A DNA stretch of 64,000 nucleotides, taken from assembly GCF_947501165.1 (NCBI RefSeq), contig NZ_CANMUU010000001.1, positions 930,001 through 994,000 of the forward strand, in the 5' to 3' direction. Positions within the stretch are counted from its first letter, which is position 1. Every line of letters begins with the position of its first letter. Below are positions 55,176 to 63,857 of this stretch, one piece after another. The notes under the pieces are model-generated. The model ran no database searches. It was not told where the DNA came from and saw only the letters and a list, made by a program, of their open reading frames with translations. This stretch comes from an uncultured Allomuricauda sp. (GTDB lineage: Bacteria; Bacteroidota; Bacteroidia; Flavobacteriales; Flavobacteriaceae). The position numbers and the translations under genes are program-made.

Positions 55176-55261
55176 TCACAAAATTTTGCTGCAAATATAC
55201 GGTTACATATGGCATTTGAAACATAGACAAACGGATTTGGCTAAAGGTGCATGATTTGTCA

Positions 55262-55903
55262 TTATTTCCTTCCATAATCTGCTGGAATTTCTCCCCATGC
55301 TTTGGTCTCCCATTTAACAATCGGGGTATTGTATCTATTTTTTTTGAGCCATTCTTCTGCGCGCTCAATAAGCTCAAATAGTTGGGTGTTTTTTGAATTC
55401 CTCTTTAATTTGGTCCCACACTTTTTCTTTCTTACCCATCCTATGGCGATGCGCGAATCGGAGTAAATAATTCGGCTGCTTTTATTTTTTTTGAGGAAAG
55501 CCAACCCATGCACCAATGCCAAAAACTCTCCTATATTATTGGTCCCTTGATTATAAGGACCTTGTTTAAAAAGTACTTTTTTTGTTTTGGTATCTACACC
55601 TTGATATTCCATTCTTCCTGGATTTCCACTTGAAGCAGCATCTACAGAAATAGAATTGTAATTGGGGTCACCAATTTTTAGGAGTTCTTCTGCAGTCAAC
55701 TCTTTCTTGCCTTTTGTCTTAGAACTCCCTTTATATTCTAGATAGTTACTGTTAAAAGCCTTTTTGGCCTCAACAAATTCTGAAAAGGACTTATACTGAG
55801 CTCCTTTATAGCCTTCAATCTGAGCTTTGCAATCGTCCCAAGACTCATAGATTCCCGGTTTTTTGCCTTTCCATACTACGTAGAACTTCTTCTTTTTAGC
55901 CAT
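55262..55903 (-). CDS. rnhA: Ribonuclease H with viroplasmin domain
   Basis: A 213-residue RNase H1-type enzyme that removes RNA from RNA-DNA hybrids. An N-terminal viroplasmin-like hybrid-binding domain (residues 5-50, FYVVWKGKKPGIYESWDDC) precedes the catalytic domain. Active-site acids are Asp in SVDAASSGNPG, Glu in GEFLALVHGL and Asp in IIYSDSRIAIGWV. The form is typical of Bacteroidota. Stop codon of purN is 1 base upstream of its start, so they are translationally linked. Confidence 0.93.
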   Translation of the reverse strand: MAKKKKFYVVWKGKKPGIYESWDDCKAQIEGYKGAQYKSFSEFVEAKKAFNSNYLEYKGSSKTKGKKELTAEELLKIGDPNYNSISVDAASSGNPGRMEYQGVDTKTKKVLFKQGPYNQGTNNIGEFLALVHGLAFLKKNKSSRIIYSDSRIAIGWVRKKKCGTKLKRNSKNTQLFELIERAEEWLKKNRYNTPIVKWETKAWGEIPADYGRK

Positions 55904-55904
55904 T

Positions 55905-56471
55905 TTAGTTCTCTAGCAGTTTTTCAATAACCTTGGGGAAATGCGCATATTCTAATTCATGAACTTTATTTGCTATGGTTTCAACATCGTCTGAGGGTTC
56001 TACTGCAACTTTAGCCTGATGGATAATAGCGCCTTCGTCATAATTTTCATTCACGTAGTGAATGGTTATTCCAGTTTCCGTTTCGTTGTTTGTTTTTACT
56101 GCACTATGCACATGATTTCCAAACATCCCCTTACCTCCATATTTAGGCAGAAGCGCAGGGTGAATATTAATAATCTTCTTGGGGAAGGCATTGACTATAT
56201 TTAAAGGTATTTTCCAAAGGAAACCAGCTAATACTATAATATCAGGATTTAAAGACTGTAGCAAGTTTACCACCGCGTCAGAATTTGAAAACGCCATTTT
56301 ATTGAAATAAAAAGCAGGAATTTGAAGTCTCTTGGCACGTTCCAGTACTTTGGCTGTATTCTTATTGGTTAAAATGGCGGCAATCTTTACGCCGTCGTTA
56401 TCGGCAAAATAGGTAGAAATTTGTTCGGCATTGGAACCACTGCCAGAAGCAAGAATAACTATTCGTTTCAT
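55905..56471 (-). CDS. purN: Phosphoribosylglycinamide formyltransferase
   Basis: A 188-residue GAR transformylase, third step of purine synthesis. ASGSGSNAEQI at the start, INIHPALLPKYGGKGMFGNHVHSAV (catalytic Asn-His), and TGITIHYVNENYDEGAIIHQ (Asp) are the conserved features. The length is normal. It heads the purN-rnhA-PfkB run, divergent from acpP. Confidence 0.95.
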   Translation of the reverse strand: MKRIVILASGSGSNAEQISTYFADNDGVKIAAILTNKNTAKVLERAKRLQIPAFYFNKMAFSNSDAVVNLLQSLNPDIIVLAGFLWKIPLNIVNAFPKKIINIHPALLPKYGGKGMFGNHVHSAVKTNNETETGITIHYVNENYDEGAIIHQAKVAVEPSDDVETIANKVHELEYAHFPKVIEKLLEN

Positions 56472-56590
56472 CTAAATAAGTACAATTTTGAGTGGGCAAA
56501 GTTCAAAAGGCTAAAGTAACGTTCTCATTTGTAAGAAGTTCTATTTGGACACATTTTATCGACAAATAGTGTATTTAATCCAAAGTTTTA

Positions 56591-56598
56591 TATTTTTG
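56591..56598 (+). promoter_or_regulatory. Promoter -7 element of acpP
   Basis: TATTTTTG, a perfect TAnnTTTG, 33 bases before the acpP ATG. The -33 region carries only TAGTG at 19 bases, a partial match. Confidence 0.4.
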
Positions 56599-56631
56599 CC
56601 AACGATTTAAATTTTTAAAACCAATATAATT

Positions 56632-56865
56632 ATGTCAGACATTGCATCAAGAGTTAAGGCTATCATCGTTGATAAACTAGGTGTAGATGAGAATGAAGTG
56701 GTAGCTGAAGCTAGCTTCACCAACGATTTAGGTGCGGATTCCTTGGATACTGTTGAGCTTATCATGGAGTTTGAGAAAGAATTTGACATCCAAATACCTG
56801 ATGACCAAGCTGAAAATATTGCTACTGTAGGTCAAGCCATTAGCTACATAGAAGAAGCTAAATAA
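56632..56865 (+). CDS. acpP: Acyl carrier protein
   Basis: A 77-residue carrier with the phosphopantetheine serine in [14 protein letters not shown] (about residue 37). Acidic and helical, as expected. It shuttles acyl chains in fatty acid synthesis and lies just upstream of fabF. Confidence 0.97.
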   Translation: MSDIASRVKAIIVDKLGVDENEVVAEASFTNDLGADSLDTVELIMEFEKEFDIQIPDDQAENIATVGQAISYIEEAK

Positions 56866-56890
56866 TTTATGATATTTTATCAAATGATGT

Positions 56891-56932
56891 AAATTATCCA
56901 TGCGATATCAATCGCATGGATAATTTTTTTTT
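56891..56932 (+). terminator. Terminator after acpP
   Basis: AAATTATCCATGCGAT-ATCA-ATCGCATGGATAATTT, a 16-bp perfect stem followed by T-run. It lies 25 bases after the acpP stop, before fabF, and may set a higher acpP than fabF transcript level. Confidence 0.93.
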
Positions 56933-56964
56933 AATTTAGGTTTTTAAGGGTAAAACATAGTTCA

Positions 56965-58212
56965 ATGCAGTTAAAGCGTGTAGTAGTTACCGGAATGGGG
57001 GCACTGACTCCCATAGGTAATAATTTGGAAGCTTATTGGGAAGGACTAAAGAACGGCGTAAGCGGTTCTGCGCCCATTACATATTTTGATACAGAAAAGT
57101 TCAAGACCAAATTTGCTTGCGAACTAAAAGGATATAATCCACAGGATTTTTTTGACAGAAAGGAAGCGAGAAAACTTGACCGTTTTGCTCAGTACGCTTT
57201 GGTTTCTTCTGATGAAGCTATCCAAGATTCAGGAATTAACCTTGACGAGGTGGATAAATTTAGGGTAGGTGTTGTCTGGGGCGCTGGAATTGGAGGGCTC
57301 GAAACTTTTCAGAACGAGGTTATAGGCTATGCCAACGGAGATGGAACCCCAAGATTCAATCCTTTCTTTATTCCCAAGATGATTGCGGATATTGCCCCCG
57401 GTAATATTTCCATCAAACATGGATTTATGGGGCCTAATTATACAACGGTCTCCGCTTGTGCTTCATCGGCCAATGCACTTATTGATGCACTAAACTATAT
57501 CCGTCTGGGGCATTGTGATGTTATAGTTACTGGAGGTAGTGAAGCGGCTGTTACCATTGCCGGTATGGGAGGGTTTAATGCCATGCATGCACTTTCTACC
57601 AGAAACGATAGCCCTGAAACAGCTTCCAGACCTTTTGATGCTACAAGAGATGGTTTTGTTTTAGGAGAGGGCGCCGGAGCACTTATCTTGGAAGAATATG
57701 AACATGCCAAGGCACGTGGGGCCAAAATATATGCCGAAGTATTAGGAGGAGGACTTTCAAGCGATGCCCACCACATGACGGCACCGCACCCTGAAGGAAT
57801 TGGTGTGGTTAGAGTTATGGAAAACTGTTTGGAAAATGCAGGCTTGAAACCTGAAGATGTAGATGCCATCAATACGCACGGGACATCAACACCATTAGGG
57901 GACGTAGCTGAATTGAAAGCAATTTCCAAGGTTTTCGGAGCTCATGCTTCCAACATCAACATCAATTCGACCAAATCCATGACAGGACACCTGCTGGGTG
58001 CTGCTGGTGCCATTGAGGCCATTGCATCAATTTTGGCAATAGAACATGGAATAGTTGCACCAACCATAAACCACAGTGTGGTAGATGAGCAAATTGATGC
58101 TTCTCTTAATCTTACGCTGAACAAAGCCCAAGAGCGTGATGTTAAGATTGCCATGAGCAATACTTTTGGTTTTGGAGGACATAATGCCTGCGTACTTTTT
58201 AAAAAAATATAG
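56965..58212 (+). CDS. fabF: 3-oxoacyl-[acyl-carrier-protein] synthase II
   Basis: A 415-residue condensing enzyme of fatty acid elongation. Active-site Cys in VSACASSANAL (about 165), His in NTHGTSTPLGD (about 303) and His in TGHLLGAAGA (about 340). Full length for FabF. It follows acpP across a strong terminator and precedes rnc by 12 bases. Confidence 0.96.
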   Translation: MQLKRVVVTGMGALTPIGNNLEAYWEGLKNGVSGSAPITYFDTEKFKTKFACELKGYNPQDFFDRKEARKLDRFAQYALVSSDEAIQDSGINLDEVDKFRVGVVWGAGIGGLETFQNEVIGYANGDGTPRFNPFFIPKMIADIAPGNISIKHGFMGPNYTTVSACASSANALIDALNYIRLGHCDVIVTGGSEAAVTIAGMGGFNAMHALSTRNDSPETASRPFDATRDGFVLGEGAGALILEEYEHAKARGAKIYAEVLGGGLSSDAHHMTAPHPEGIGVVRVMENCLENAGLKPEDVDAINTHGTSTPLGDVAELKAISKVFGAHASNININSTKSMTGHLLGAAGAIEAIASILAIEHGIVAPTINHSVVDEQIDASLNLTLNKAQERDVKIAMSNTFGFGGHNACVLFKKI

Positions 58213-58224
58213 GATAGTCCGGAC

Positions 58225-58962
58225 ATGAGATTAACGTCAAAAATATTTAACTCCCCACCGAAAACGGATGGGGATTTTTTTTTGGCGATGAAAAACATTT
58301 TGGGATTTAAACCAAAGAATACAGAAATCTTCAAGAGAGCCTTTCTTCATAGATCCATGAACATAAAAGATGAAGCAGGGAATCCCAAGAATTACGAAAG
58401 GCTTGAGTTTTTGGGAGATGCTATGTTGGGCACCATCATTTCAAAACATTTATACAAAGAGGTTCCTGAGGGCGACGAAGGGTATTTAACAAAAATGCGG
58501 TCAAAAATAGTAAGCCGAAAACATCTGAATGAATTAGGAAAAGACTTGGGATTGTTAGAACATGTGGAAAGCCGAATTCCCAAATCCCATTTTGGCGATA
58601 ACATTCATGGTAATGTTTTTGAAGCCTTGGTGGGCGCCATTTATCTAGACAGGGGATACAGTTATTGCGAACGATTTATCTATGACCGTGTCATCAATCC
58701 TTATGTGGATATTGAACAGTTGGAGGGAAAAGTGATCAGTTACAAAAGCTTGGTGATAGAATGGTGCCAAAAACAAAAAAAATCCTTCAACTACGAAGTG
58801 TATGAAGATACCGGCAATGATGAATACAAACATTTTGCGGTAAAACTTACCATAGGGGACAAGATTTTGGCCAAGGCTAGGGCCACTTCCAAAAAGAAGG
58901 CAGAAGAGAAAGCATCCAAACGAGCATATTTTGCACTTCAGAGCCGTATGGATGTATCATAA
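58225..58962 (+). CDS. rnc: Ribonuclease III
   Basis: A 245-residue double-stranded-RNA endonuclease. The signature ERLEFLGDAMLGTIIS holds the catalytic Asp and Glu (residues about 53-70), a second catalytic Glu lies in HGNVFEALVGAIYLD, and a dsRNA-binding domain covers the last 70 residues (YEVYEDTGNDEYKHFAVK...SKKKAEEKASKRAYFAL). The first 20 codons include a terminator-like hairpin (58252-58283) that is read through in frame. Starts 12 bases after fabF. Confidence 0.95.
   Translation: MRLTSKIFNSPPKTDGDFFLAMKNILGFKPKNTEIFKRAFLHRSMNIKDEAGNPKNYERLEFLGDAMLGTIISKHLYKEVPEGDEGYLTKMRSKIVSRKHLNELGKDLGLLEHVESRIPKSHFGDNIHGNVFEALVGAIYLDRGYSYCERFIYDRVINPYVDIEQLEGKVISYKSLVIEWCQKQKKSFNYEVYEDTGNDEYKHFAVKLTIGDKILAKARATSKKKAEEKASKRAYFALQSRMDVS
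58252..58283 (+). terminator. Terminator-like hairpin inside the start of rnc
   Basis: TCCCCA-CCG / CGG-A-TGGGGA with AAAA loop (9 pairs, one bulged A) followed by nine T. It sits 28-59 bases into the rnc gene and 40-71 bases after the fabF stop, so it could terminate the fabF transcript or attenuate rnc. Confidence 0.7.
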
Positions 58963-59074
58963 CTTAAAAAAAAGGTAAACTCAAACGTTTTCGTGATTTT
59001 TTCCCCGCATTGCCTTTATACATGGCTAGGCTGTATTGGGTATTAAGAGTATATTTACATTTCGCGTTAAGGAC

Positions 59075-59536
59075 ATGTCAGCCACCCGAAAAATAATAGA
59101 GGCATATTATGATGATGATTTTCAGTTGATTGCCATCCGCAGTGGTTTGGATGATTTTTCATTGGCCTATGCATTGAACAATGGTTGTGACCTGCGGTTG
59201 AAGAGAACTCAAAATGACCTAAACTATGGTAGCGATCTCTCATTTTCCATATTTGATTGGGAAGACGAAATCAATCAAAATTATTGGGTACTCTTTATGA
59301 ACACTTGTGAACAAGAGGTAGGAATTTCTGAAGGTCTGTTCACGAATGATGTTTCCCAAAAGACAGACTTTTTGGTATCGGAACACAAAGAGGTGGATTA
59401 TTTTTTAAGAATTGACACGGACGACATGAGAATAAGAGACAATATAGTTAAGGTCATAAATGCTATGCCCAATATAGTAACCGCTTATTCTATTGACCCA
59501 AACGCATTAAAATCAAAAAGCAATTTAATCTTTTAG
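59075..59536 (+). CDS. IPExxxVDY family protein
   Basis: A 153-residue protein from the ATG at 59075 (MSATRKIIEAYYDDD); a TTG 39 bases earlier is possible. It shows the HKEVDYFLRID block, with VDY and the C-terminal helix, of this small Bacteroidota family that is always near rnc and pyk in flavobacteria. Acidic, with helices and strands; function unknown. It is 2 bases upstream of pyk and probably cotranscribed. Confidence 0.85.
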   Translation: MSATRKIIEAYYDDDFQLIAIRSGLDDFSLAYALNNGCDLRLKRTQNDLNYGSDLSFSIFDWEDEINQNYWVLFMNTCEQEVGISEGLFTNDVSQKTDFLVSEHKEVDYFLRIDTDDMRIRDNIVKVINAMPNIVTAYSIDPNALKSKSNLIF

Positions 59537-59538
59537 GA

Positions 59539-60981
59539 ATGCCGACAAGAAAGAAGACCAAAGTTGTAGCAACATTAGGCCCTGCCACTAGCAAGAAAGA
59601 AACACTAAAGCAGATGATATTGGCTGGTGTTGATGTGTTTAGAATTAATTTCTCTCACGCATCGCATGATGATGTTGCCGAACGTATCAAAATGATACGC
59701 GAACTGAATGATGAACTCGATATAAACACCTCAATATTGGCGGATTTACAAGGCCCAAAATTGAGGGTTGGTGTTATGGGAGGTGAAGCCGTAGTGGCTC
59801 CGGGAGATACCGTTAAGTTTGCAACAGGTGAACCCTTTGAAGGCAGTGCAGAACGGGTTTATATGAATTATGCCAGTTTCCCCAAAGATGTAAAACCAGG
59901 CGAAAGGATACTACTTGATGATGGTAAGTTAATCTTTGAGGTGAAATCCACCAACGGAGAAGACGAAGTAACCACGGAGGTTATCCAAGGAGGTCCCTTA
60001 AAATCCAAGAAAGGGGTGAATTTACCCAATACGGCCATTTCGCTTCCTGCACTTACAGAAAAGGATATTGTAGATGCCATTTTTGCAATCTCCCAAGATG
60101 TAGATTGGATTGCACTCTCATTTGTGAGACACAGTCAAGATTTAATCGATTTACAAAACCTGATCAACCAGCATTCCGAGCATAAAATTCCAATAGTGGC
60201 TAAAATAGAAAAGCCTGAGGCCGTTGATAATATCGATAAAATCGTGGCATATTGCGATGGTTTGATGGTGGCTCGTGGTGATTTGGGAGTAGAAGTTCCT
60301 GCCCATGAAGTGCCTTTGATTCAAAAGCAATTGGTGTTGCGTGCAAAAAAAGCAAGGATACCCGTAATCATAGCTACCCAGATGATGGAGACTATGATTA
60401 CCAGCCTAACACCCACTCGCGCTGAGGTAAATGATGTCGCAAATTCGGTTATGGATGGAGCCGATGCGGTAATGCTTTCTGGAGAGACATCCGTAGGAAA
60501 TTATCCTGTTCAGGTTATTGAAAAAATGTCCAGTATTTTGTTGAGTGTTGAAGGTTCTGCGTTAATCAACGTTCCGCAGACTCCCCCGCATATCAGAACT
60601 AAAAGATATATTACAAAATCTGTATGCTACCATGCAGCGTTAATGGCCAACGAGATACAGGCACAGGCCATATCCACTCTTACCAATAGTGGATATACCG
60701 CGTTTCAAATATCGGCTTGGAGGCCCAGTGCACATATATTGGTATTTACCTCAAACAGAAGGATACTCACCCAGTTGAATTTGTTATGGGGAGTAAAGGC
60801 CTTTTACTATGACAAATATGTTACCACGGATGAAACCATTGAGGACGTGAACAACATTGCTTGTAAGAAAGGGTTTTTAGATGTTGGGGATATGCTAATA
60901 AGCTTAGCTGCTATGCCTATTAAAGACAAGGGTATGGTAAACACATTGAGGGTTACGGAAATAGAGAGCTGTCCCGTTTAA
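59539..60981 (+). CDS. pyk: Pyruvate kinase
   Basis: A 480-residue glycolytic enzyme that makes ATP and pyruvate from phosphoenolpyruvate and ADP. KVVATLGPATSK at the start, RINFSHASHDD, PIVAKIEKPEA (catalytic Lys region), LMVARGDLGVEVP, ATQMMETMI and DGADAVMLSGETSVGNYP are all family motifs. Length typical. End of the fabF-rnc-IPExxxVDY run. Confidence 0.97.
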   Translation: MPTRKKTKVVATLGPATSKKETLKQMILAGVDVFRINFSHASHDDVAERIKMIRELNDELDINTSILADLQGPKLRVGVMGGEAVVAPGDTVKFATGEPFEGSAERVYMNYASFPKDVKPGERILLDDGKLIFEVKSTNGEDEVTTEVIQGGPLKSKKGVNLPNTAISLPALTEKDIVDAIFAISQDVDWIALSFVRHSQDLIDLQNLINQHSEHKIPIVAKIEKPEAVDNIDKIVAYCDGLMVARGDLGVEVPAHEVPLIQKQLVLRAKKARIPVIIATQMMETMITSLTPTRAEVNDVANSVMDGADAVMLSGETSVGNYPVQVIEKMSSILLSVEGSALINVPQTPPHIRTKRYITKSVCYHAALMANEIQAQAISTLTNSGYTAFQISAWRPSAHILVFTSNRRILTQLNLLWGVKAFYYDKYVTTDETIEDVNNIACKKGFLDVGDMLISLAAMPIKDKGMVNTLRVTEIESCPV

Positions 60982-60996
60982 GCGACTAGTAGATTA

Positions 60997-61518
60997 TTAG
61001 GCAACCTCTTTTTCAAAAGCAATAAAGTTAACAACCTTACCTTTTCTATTGAATATAGGTTGGCCCTTTATCCAACAATTATACGTAGAGCCATTTTTAC
61101 GGTAATTGGTAATGGTGGCCTCAAAAGGCATTAGTTGTTTAATTGCCGCAGATATTTGCTTAGAAGTATCTTTACAGGTTTCTTCTCCTTGGAACATCTT
61201 TGGTTTGTTTCCAACTATCTCCTCAGGAGAATACCCGTTCATGGAAAAAATGTTTTGGGTTGCATATACAATGTTCAACTGAGGGTCAGTTACTACCACA
61301 ACATGCTCTTTATCCAAAATCTCTTCACGCAGCGGAAGGCCTTCCTTCCAATCCTGTTGTCTGGCCAAATGGGTCAAACTTTTTATATCATTTAAGTTTT
61401 TGCAAACCTTATTAAAGTGCTGTGCGTAAATATCCAATGAGCTCAAAGGATAACTGTTCACTTCTAAATTTCCGTAGAACTTGCTCAGTGCCTCGTCGTA
61501 AAATTTGGTACTTTCCAT
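60997..61518 (-). CDS. PAS-domain protein
   Basis: A 173-residue protein from the ATG at 61518 (MESTKFYDEAL; TTG two codons earlier is not preferred). It holds a short helical N-terminus and a PAS domain (about 60-170: VVVTDPQLNIVYATQNIFSMNGYSPEEIVGNKPKMFQG...YRKNGSTYNCWIKGQPIFN) with the PAC-like end. No effector domain, so it may act as a partner protein. Convergent with pyk by 15 bases. Confidence 0.85.
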   Translation of the reverse strand: MESTKFYDEALSKFYGNLEVNSYPLSSLDIYAQHFNKVCKNLNDIKSLTHLARQQDWKEGLPLREEILDKEHVVVVTDPQLNIVYATQNIFSMNGYSPEEIVGNKPKMFQGEETCKDTSKQISAAIKQLMPFEATITNYRKNGSTYNCWIKGQPIFNRKGKVVNFIAFEKEVA

Positions 61519-61686
61519 GTTCAATACTATAAAAAGTTTAATTCGTGCAGAAATCTAAATAATATATTAACATTTCTGTTTGATCATTTTAGCAAAATTG
61601 GCTATAAAAAACTTGTAAGCATCAACAAGAAATACAGACAAACTGTAATAAATTCAGGGTTTTTCCAAACATTAAACAAAACTATT

Positions 61687-62541
61687 ATGGACAAGAAATA
61701 CGAGTATAAGGATTCAAAATTAGGGTCCATAATTGGTTTTACAGACAACATTCAAAAGAATATTGATCACTTTTCCATTACTGAAAACACCATCAAATTT
61801 TTGTGGAACAGAAATGATAAAGCGGTTAACCTTACCGTGGATAACATTCCAATTGAATTGGGATCCAACCATGTAATGACTATTACCTATTTGCACAATG
61901 TTTCTTTTGAAAAATCCCAACTTCCACTTACTGGTATTTTGTTCAATAGGGAATTCTATTGTATCGCGGACCACGATAGTGAAGTGTCCTGCAATGGAAT
62001 TTTGTTTTTCGGAACCCAGGATATACCCATTATTGCAGTCAAGAAAGATCAGAAAAGGAAATTTGATTTGTGGCACGAAGTTTTTACTGAGGAATTTGGA
62101 ACTCCCGATAACATTCAAGGAGATATGCTTCAAATGTTATTGAAGAGATTAATTATTATGAGTACCCGTTTGGCCAAGGAGCAGCTTATAGTGAAAACCT
62201 TGAACAATGAGCAAATTGATACCATAAGAAAGTTCAATTTTCTGGTAGACCTACATTACAGAAGCAAAAGAAAGGTCAGTGAATATGCTGAACTCTTGTT
62301 CAAATCCCCTAAAACCCTTTCCAACCTATTTTCCATCTATAACCAAAAGCCGCCTCAACAAATCATTTTGGACCGTATTGCTCTCGAAGCGAAGAGGATG
62401 ATGCATTTTACGGATAAACAGAATCAGGAAATAGCATATGAATTGGGGTTCAACGACCCCGCGCATTTTAGCAAATTCTTCAAGAAAATGACGCACATGA
62501 CCCCTTCGGAGTACCGAGAAAACAAGATAATCGCTGCCTAA
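61687..62541 (+). CDS. AraC-family transcriptional regulator
   Basis: A 284-residue regulator. The N-terminal half (to about 180) is a cupin-like or unrecognised sensing domain with few acidic pockets; the C-terminal 100 residues form the AraC DNA-binding domain with VSEYAELLFKSPKTLSNLF (first helix-turn-helix) and NQEIAYELGFNDPAHFSKFFKKMTHMTPSEYREN (second). Directly upstream of the AhpD-like/cupredoxin genes, which it may control. Confidence 0.9.
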   Translation: MDKKYEYKDSKLGSIIGFTDNIQKNIDHFSITENTIKFLWNRNDKAVNLTVDNIPIELGSNHVMTITYLHNVSFEKSQLPLTGILFNREFYCIADHDSEVSCNGILFFGTQDIPIIAVKKDQKRKFDLWHEVFTEEFGTPDNIQGDMLQMLLKRLIIMSTRLAKEQLIVKTLNNEQIDTIRKFNFLVDLHYRSKRKVSEYAELLFKSPKTLSNLFSIYNQKPPQQIILDRIALEAKRMMHFTDKQNQEIAYELGFNDPAHFSKFFKKMTHMTPSEYRENKIIAA

Positions 62542-62632
62542 GGGAAATTTAGACAAGCAGTCGGGAAATTGTTGCTAACACCGGCGCTGGCTTTCATCGC
62601 ATCTTTGCCATGTAATTAAAAGAAAGGTAAAA

Positions 62633-62797
62633 ATGAAAGCATCAGAAAAGTCAATTTTCAACTTAATAGAGATTTTCGGGAGTAACAGAAAGTCTGAGCT
62701 CGAAACCATATCACCCAAAACACATTGTGAGCAAAAACATCATCATGATTTTTATTGTGATGCTGAAAAACCTTTTGTATCCAATATTCAATTTTAA
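62633..62797 (+). CDS. Small His/Cys protein (54 residues), unknown function
   Basis: ATG at 62633 to TAA at 62797. It has a short helical start (KASEKSIFNLIEIFGSNRK) and a possible metal site near the end, C-E-Q-K-H-H-H-D-F-Y-C, with two Cys and three His in 11 residues. It lies 29 bases before the AhpD-like gene and downstream of the AraC gene. Clean and unbroken; not in any family known to me. Metal binding is inference from the spacing. Confidence 0.5.
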   Translation: MKASEKSIFNLIEIFGSNRKSELETISPKTHCEQKHHHDFYCDAEKPFVSNIQF

Positions 62798-62826
62798 ACA
62801 ATAACACATTTATAATTATTACCATT

Positions 62827-63375
62827 ATGAGCAATTTTAATGTACCCACTAGAGAAGAAGTAAGTAGCAACAATCAAGCTATATTTGATAATTTGGAAAA
62901 AGCTGTTGGCTTTGTTCCCAATCTTTTTGCAACCTATGCACATTCTGAAAATGCACTAGGAAACTATTTGACATTATCCAATGCCAAGACTTCTTTGAAT
63001 GCCAAACAAAAAGAAGTAGTAAACCTAGCAGTAAGCCAAGTAAACAACTGTATCTATTGTTTGTCCGCCCACACAGCCATCGGGAAAATGAATGGTTTCA
63101 CAGACGAGCAAATTCTTGAACTAAGGGCAGGCGAAGCATCTTTTGACAATAAATTGGATGCTTTGGCAAGATTGGCTAGAAACATTACAGAAAACAGAGG
63201 TGCTACAGATGCTGATGTCGTGGATAACTTCTTGAATGTCGGATGGACCAAAGAGAACTTGATTGATACGATTGTTTTGGTGGGAGATAAAACCATCTCC
63301 AATTACATCCATAGCACTACCCAAGTACCTGTAGATTTTCCAGTAGCACAACCTTTGGAAGCAACAACAGTATAA
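62827..63375 (+). CDS. Carboxymuconolactone decarboxylase / AhpD-like protein
   Basis: A 182-residue CMD-fold protein with the redox motif NNCIYCLSAHTAIG (C-x-x-C with His, about residues 75-88), preceded by NAKQKEVVNLAVSQ. Resembles AhpD-type peroxidase-related proteins. It is followed 37 bases later by a cupredoxin-like gene on the same strand; with the AraC regulator and the small His/Cys gene it looks like one stress-responsive group. Confidence 0.9.
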   Translation: MSNFNVPTREEVSSNNQAIFDNLEKAVGFVPNLFATYAHSENALGNYLTLSNAKTSLNAKQKEVVNLAVSQVNNCIYCLSAHTAIGKMNGFTDEQILELRAGEASFDNKLDALARLARNITENRGATDADVVDNFLNVGWTKENLIDTIVLVGDKTISNYIHSTTQVPVDFPVAQPLEATTV

Positions 63376-63412
63376 TTCAGAAAAGATAAAACCCAATTTA
63401 AATAATAGAAAA

Positions 63413-63802
63413 ATGAAAAACACAATTTTAGTTTTAGTATTCGCATTCGGAGCTCTTTTTACAGCTGAGGCGCAAGATGCAATGAAGGACAAAGCCGTTA
63501 AAACCATCTCATTGGAACAGACTTCAGGTGAATTTACCCAGAAACAAATTACAGTTTCGGAAGGAACTTATGTTTTTGACATTTCCAATAATGGTGTAGG
63601 TCATGATGTCGGTTTTGTATTGGTAAAGAAAGGATTGGATGTCAGCAAACCTGAAAACCATATTCAAACAGCTTATGTGACTCAACCAGTTAAAACAGGA
63701 GCTTCTCAAACATCAAAAGCTACTAAACTGGAAAAGGGAGAGTATGTTTACTTCTGTCCTTTAAACCCAACTTCTACCGACAATACGTTGATAGTAAAAT
63801 AA
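63413..63802 (+). CDS. Cupredoxin-like exported protein
   Basis: A 129-residue secreted protein: signal peptide MKNTILVLVFAFGALFTAEAQ, then a beta-sandwich with GVGHDVGFVLVKK (His at the expected first copper ligand), and YVYFCPLNPTSTDNTLIVK containing the Cys. The usual second His and Met near the Cys (C-x-x-x-x-H-x-x-x-x-M) are absent, so it may not bind type 1 copper normally. Strong terminator follows. Confidence 0.85.
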   Translation: MKNTILVLVFAFGALFTAEAQDAMKDKAVKTISLEQTSGEFTQKQITVSEGTYVFDISNNGVGHDVGFVLVKKGLDVSKPENHIQTAYVTQPVKTGASQTSKATKLEKGEYVYFCPLNPTSTDNTLIVK

Positions 63803-63825
63803 GTAAACTAAGGTTTTTAGTTTGG

Positions 63826-63857
63826 AAAGGCGCGCCCACTATGGGTGCGCTTTTTTT
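63826..63857 (+). terminator. Terminator after the cupredoxin-like gene
   Basis: GCGCGCCCA-CTA-TGGGTGCGC (one G-U pair) followed by seven T. It also lies at the end of the convergent partial gene. Confidence 0.9.
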
